Assembly (NCBI GenBank): GCA_005789055.1
Contig: SYAA01000374.1
Location: forward strand, 1-7,626
DNA from: Actinomycetota bacterium
GTDB taxonomy: Bacteria > Actinomycetota > Actinomycetes > Mycobacteriales > Mycobacteriaceae
Direction of reading: 5' to 3'
Length of the DNA: 7,626 nt
Shown: one piece after another, positions 6,578 through 7,626 of the stretch
How the letters are laid out: every line of letters begins with the position of its first letter
How positions within the stretch are numbered: position 1 is the first letter of the stretch
The notes under the pieces: model-generated
Databases searched by the model: none
What the model was told of the DNA's origin: nothing
What the model saw: the letters and a program-made list of their open reading frames with translations, nothing else
Translations under genes and position numbers: made by a program

Positions 6578-7626
6578 GAACCGCCTCCTCCTCCACCGCC
6601 GCCGCCGCCCCCGCCACCACCGCCGCCGCCGCCCCCGCCGCCGCTTGATGACGAGGATGACTGCGACGCGGTGTAAGCACCGATCGACGACGACAGGGCC
6701 GACTCGAAGCTGTCGAAACTAGCATCCCCCAACCCCGACGTGCTCCTGCCGGCACCCGACGACGAGTGGTACCAGCCGGGCTGTGGGGGTGCCTGCCCAG
6801 TGGCTGCCTGGTACTTCGCCGCCCACAACGCGGCGGTACCGCTGGCGATCGCGAACGGGATGTAGGCGGTGTAGAGATCCCGGCGGGCAGAGAAGTCGAA
6901 GCGCGACTCCGCGGAATCGGTGGCCAGCATGCGGTGGAAGCCACCGACCTCCGACCACAGCTGGCGGCCGGTCGCGGTGCGACGAAGTCCAATTCCGGGA
7001 GTCCACGCCCGCGTCGACAGCAGGAAGAAAACCGCAAAAGGCAATCCCCACAACGTGATCGGGAACAACACCCTCATGAATCCCACGACCGTCAGCGCCA
7101 GTGCCGCAATATTTGCGACCCGAAGCCATAACTCCGAGGGATGTTTGGCAATCAGGCCCTCCCCGAGTGCCCACTGTTTCGCCGCGGATGCCATGGCTTC
7201 CTTGGCGGCGGTGAGTCTACGGCCGGCGGCGACACCTCCATTGGCGTGGAAGGTCGATCCGTGAAATTCCAGCCCCAGCGCTGAGCTGACGGCGCCGCTG
7301 ACCGGATCTACGTCGGCCCACGCGCCGACATCACCGACACTGTGGACCGTCCACTTCTTCTTGCCGTCCTGATCCAGCGACAGCAGCCCGCGGTCCGCCA
7401 GATAGAGCAGGGTTGCGGTCAGGCCCTCCTCCGGCACTTGTTCGGTGCGGATGTACTCGCACTGCACTGGCCCGAGGCCCTTCGGCGGGGCGTAGCGCAG
7501 CGGGAATCCCGGTGACAGTTCCACGGTGGTCCGCCACCAGAGGAACGCCCCGAGTCCGGCTGCGGCGGTAAGCCCGGCGAGCCACACCACCACCGGCACC
7601 GATCGGCCCAGCACCGGATCCCAACG
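6571..7626 (-). CDS. DUF2207-family membrane protein with polyglycine tail (5' partial)
   Basis: Function unknown. The frame stays open to the right edge (upstream codons read RWDP before the GTG at 7614), so 7614 is probably an internal Val and the N-terminal part of the family's outer domain lies beyond the window. The visible 351 residues contain a membrane helix (VPVVVWLAGLTAAAGLGAFLWW, bases ~7534-7599). The cytoplasmic-type motif RYAPPKGLGPVQCEYIRT and TATLLYLADRGLLSL then follow, both typical of DUF2207 proteins. Two closely spaced helices span about 7015-7119. After them come TATGRQLWSEVGGFHRML and YIPFAIASGTAALWAAKY, which match the family's 'GF..fL' and 'lPyAiAlG' regions. The C-terminus is low complexity: a Ser-rich stretch ending in six serines, exactly 21 glycines, then Ser-Trp. 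Gly-rich tails ending in SW are common in this and TPM-domain families. The gene overlaps lemA by 7 nt. Family assignment is by motif recall only. Confidence 0.85.
   Translation of the reverse strand, partial: RWDPVLGRSVPVVVWLAGLTAAAGLGAFLWWRTTVELSPGFPLRYAPPKGLGPVQCEYIRTEQVPEEGLTATLLYLADRGLLSLDQDGKKKWTVHSVGDVGAWADVDPVSGAVSSALGLEFHGSTFHANGGVAAGRRLTAAKEAMASAAKQWALGEGLIAKHPSELWLRVANIAALALTVVGFMRVLFPITLWGLPFAVFFLLSTRAWTPGIGLRRTATGRQLWSEVGGFHRMLATDSAESRFDFSARRDLYTAYIPFAIASGTAALWAAKYQAATGQAPPQPGWYHSSSGAGRSTSGLGDASFDSFESALSSSIGAYTASQSSSSSSGGGGGGGGGGGGGGGGGGGGGSW
6580..6642 (-). repeat. GGN trinucleotide repeat encoding 21 consecutive glycines
   Basis: Sixty-three bases made of 21 glycine codons (mostly GGC, with GGT, GGA and GGG interspersed), just before the final Ser-Trp-stop of the DUF2207 gene. 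It is an imperfect triplet microsatellite, so length variation by slippage or recombination is plausible. A change in whole triplets would keep the frame. Its 3' end contains the lemA ribosome-binding site. Confidence 0.95.
6584..6594 (-). promoter_or_regulatory. Shine-Dalgarno site for lemA, embedded in glycine codons
   Basis: The minus strand reads GGAGGAGGAGG, ending 6 nt before the lemA ATG (6577). These are three GGA glycine codons plus the start of the next, so the coding repeat also serves as ribosome-binding site. This is one of only two strong Shine-Dalgarno sites seen in the window and settles the lemA start. Confidence 0.8.

Larger units (their letters stand above)
1996..7626 (-). 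other. Predicted single transcription unit DUF2207-lemA-fmt-rsmB-rpe-ribD
   Basis: Six minus-strand genes follow one another with junctions of -7 (ATGGTGA), 0 (TGAATG), -4 (GTGA), +15 (or +24, depending on the rpe start) and -4 (ATGA) nucleotides. No gap could hold a promoter or terminator outside coding sequence. The expected promoter lies to the right of the window. Internal promoters within coding sequence, for instance inside lemA for fmt, cannot be excluded by reading. Confidence 0.8.

Noticed and set aside
5885..6676. 263-codon plus-strand frame ending in a polyproline run
   Set aside because: The prolines are the reverse complement of the GGN glycine repeat; the rest is antisense to fmt and lemA with no domain.
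7612..7614. GTG at 7614 as the start of the DUF2207 gene
   Set aside because: The frame stays open to the window edge (codons for RWDP), and family members carry an outer domain before this helix; it reads better as an internal valine.

Overview
The window is dense, high-GC coding DNA with the codon use and protein content of a mycobacterium or a close mycolic-acid actinobacterium. From memory, Fmt, RsmB, Rpe and RibD resemble M. tuberculosis Rv1406-Rv1409 in order and sequence, and the ABC pair resembles Rv2563/Rv2564. The species cannot be named from the sequence alone.

Layout. On the plus strand (1-1991) lie the 3' part of an FtsX/MacB-type ABC permease and a complete ABC ATPase carrying a C-terminal cyclic-nucleotide-binding domain. 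On the minus strand, read from right to left (7626 to 1996), runs a tightly packed gene string: a DUF2207-type membrane protein with a 21-glycine tail (5' end outside the window), a LemA-family protein, fmt, rsmB, rpe and ribD. The two groups converge, with only 4 bases between the stop codons of the ATPase gene and ribD. No stretch longer than about 15-25 bases lacks a gene, and no RNA genes, mobile elements or CRISPR arrays are visible.

How the genes work together. Fmt formylates initiator Met-tRNA and RsmB methylates 16S rRNA, so both serve translation. Rpe controls the ribulose-5-phosphate/xylulose-5-phosphate balance, and ribulose-5-phosphate is also a riboflavin precursor; RibD carries out the second and third steps of the GTP branch of riboflavin synthesis. 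The junctions on the minus strand are a 7-nt overlap, a direct stop/start abutment, a 4-nt GTGA overlap, a short gap and a 4-nt ATGA overlap. This indicates one transcript with extensive translational coupling. The two envelope genes (DUF2207 and lemA) sit at the front of this housekeeping string with no room for a separate fmt promoter, except inside coding sequence.

Most of the window is ordinary core genome. The points worth a second look are the cNMP-domain ABC ATPase, the GGN-repeat tail that also supplies the lemA ribosome-binding site, the coupling of lemA to fmt, and the ABC pair lying convergent to ribD. I see no clear evidence of a wholly new system.
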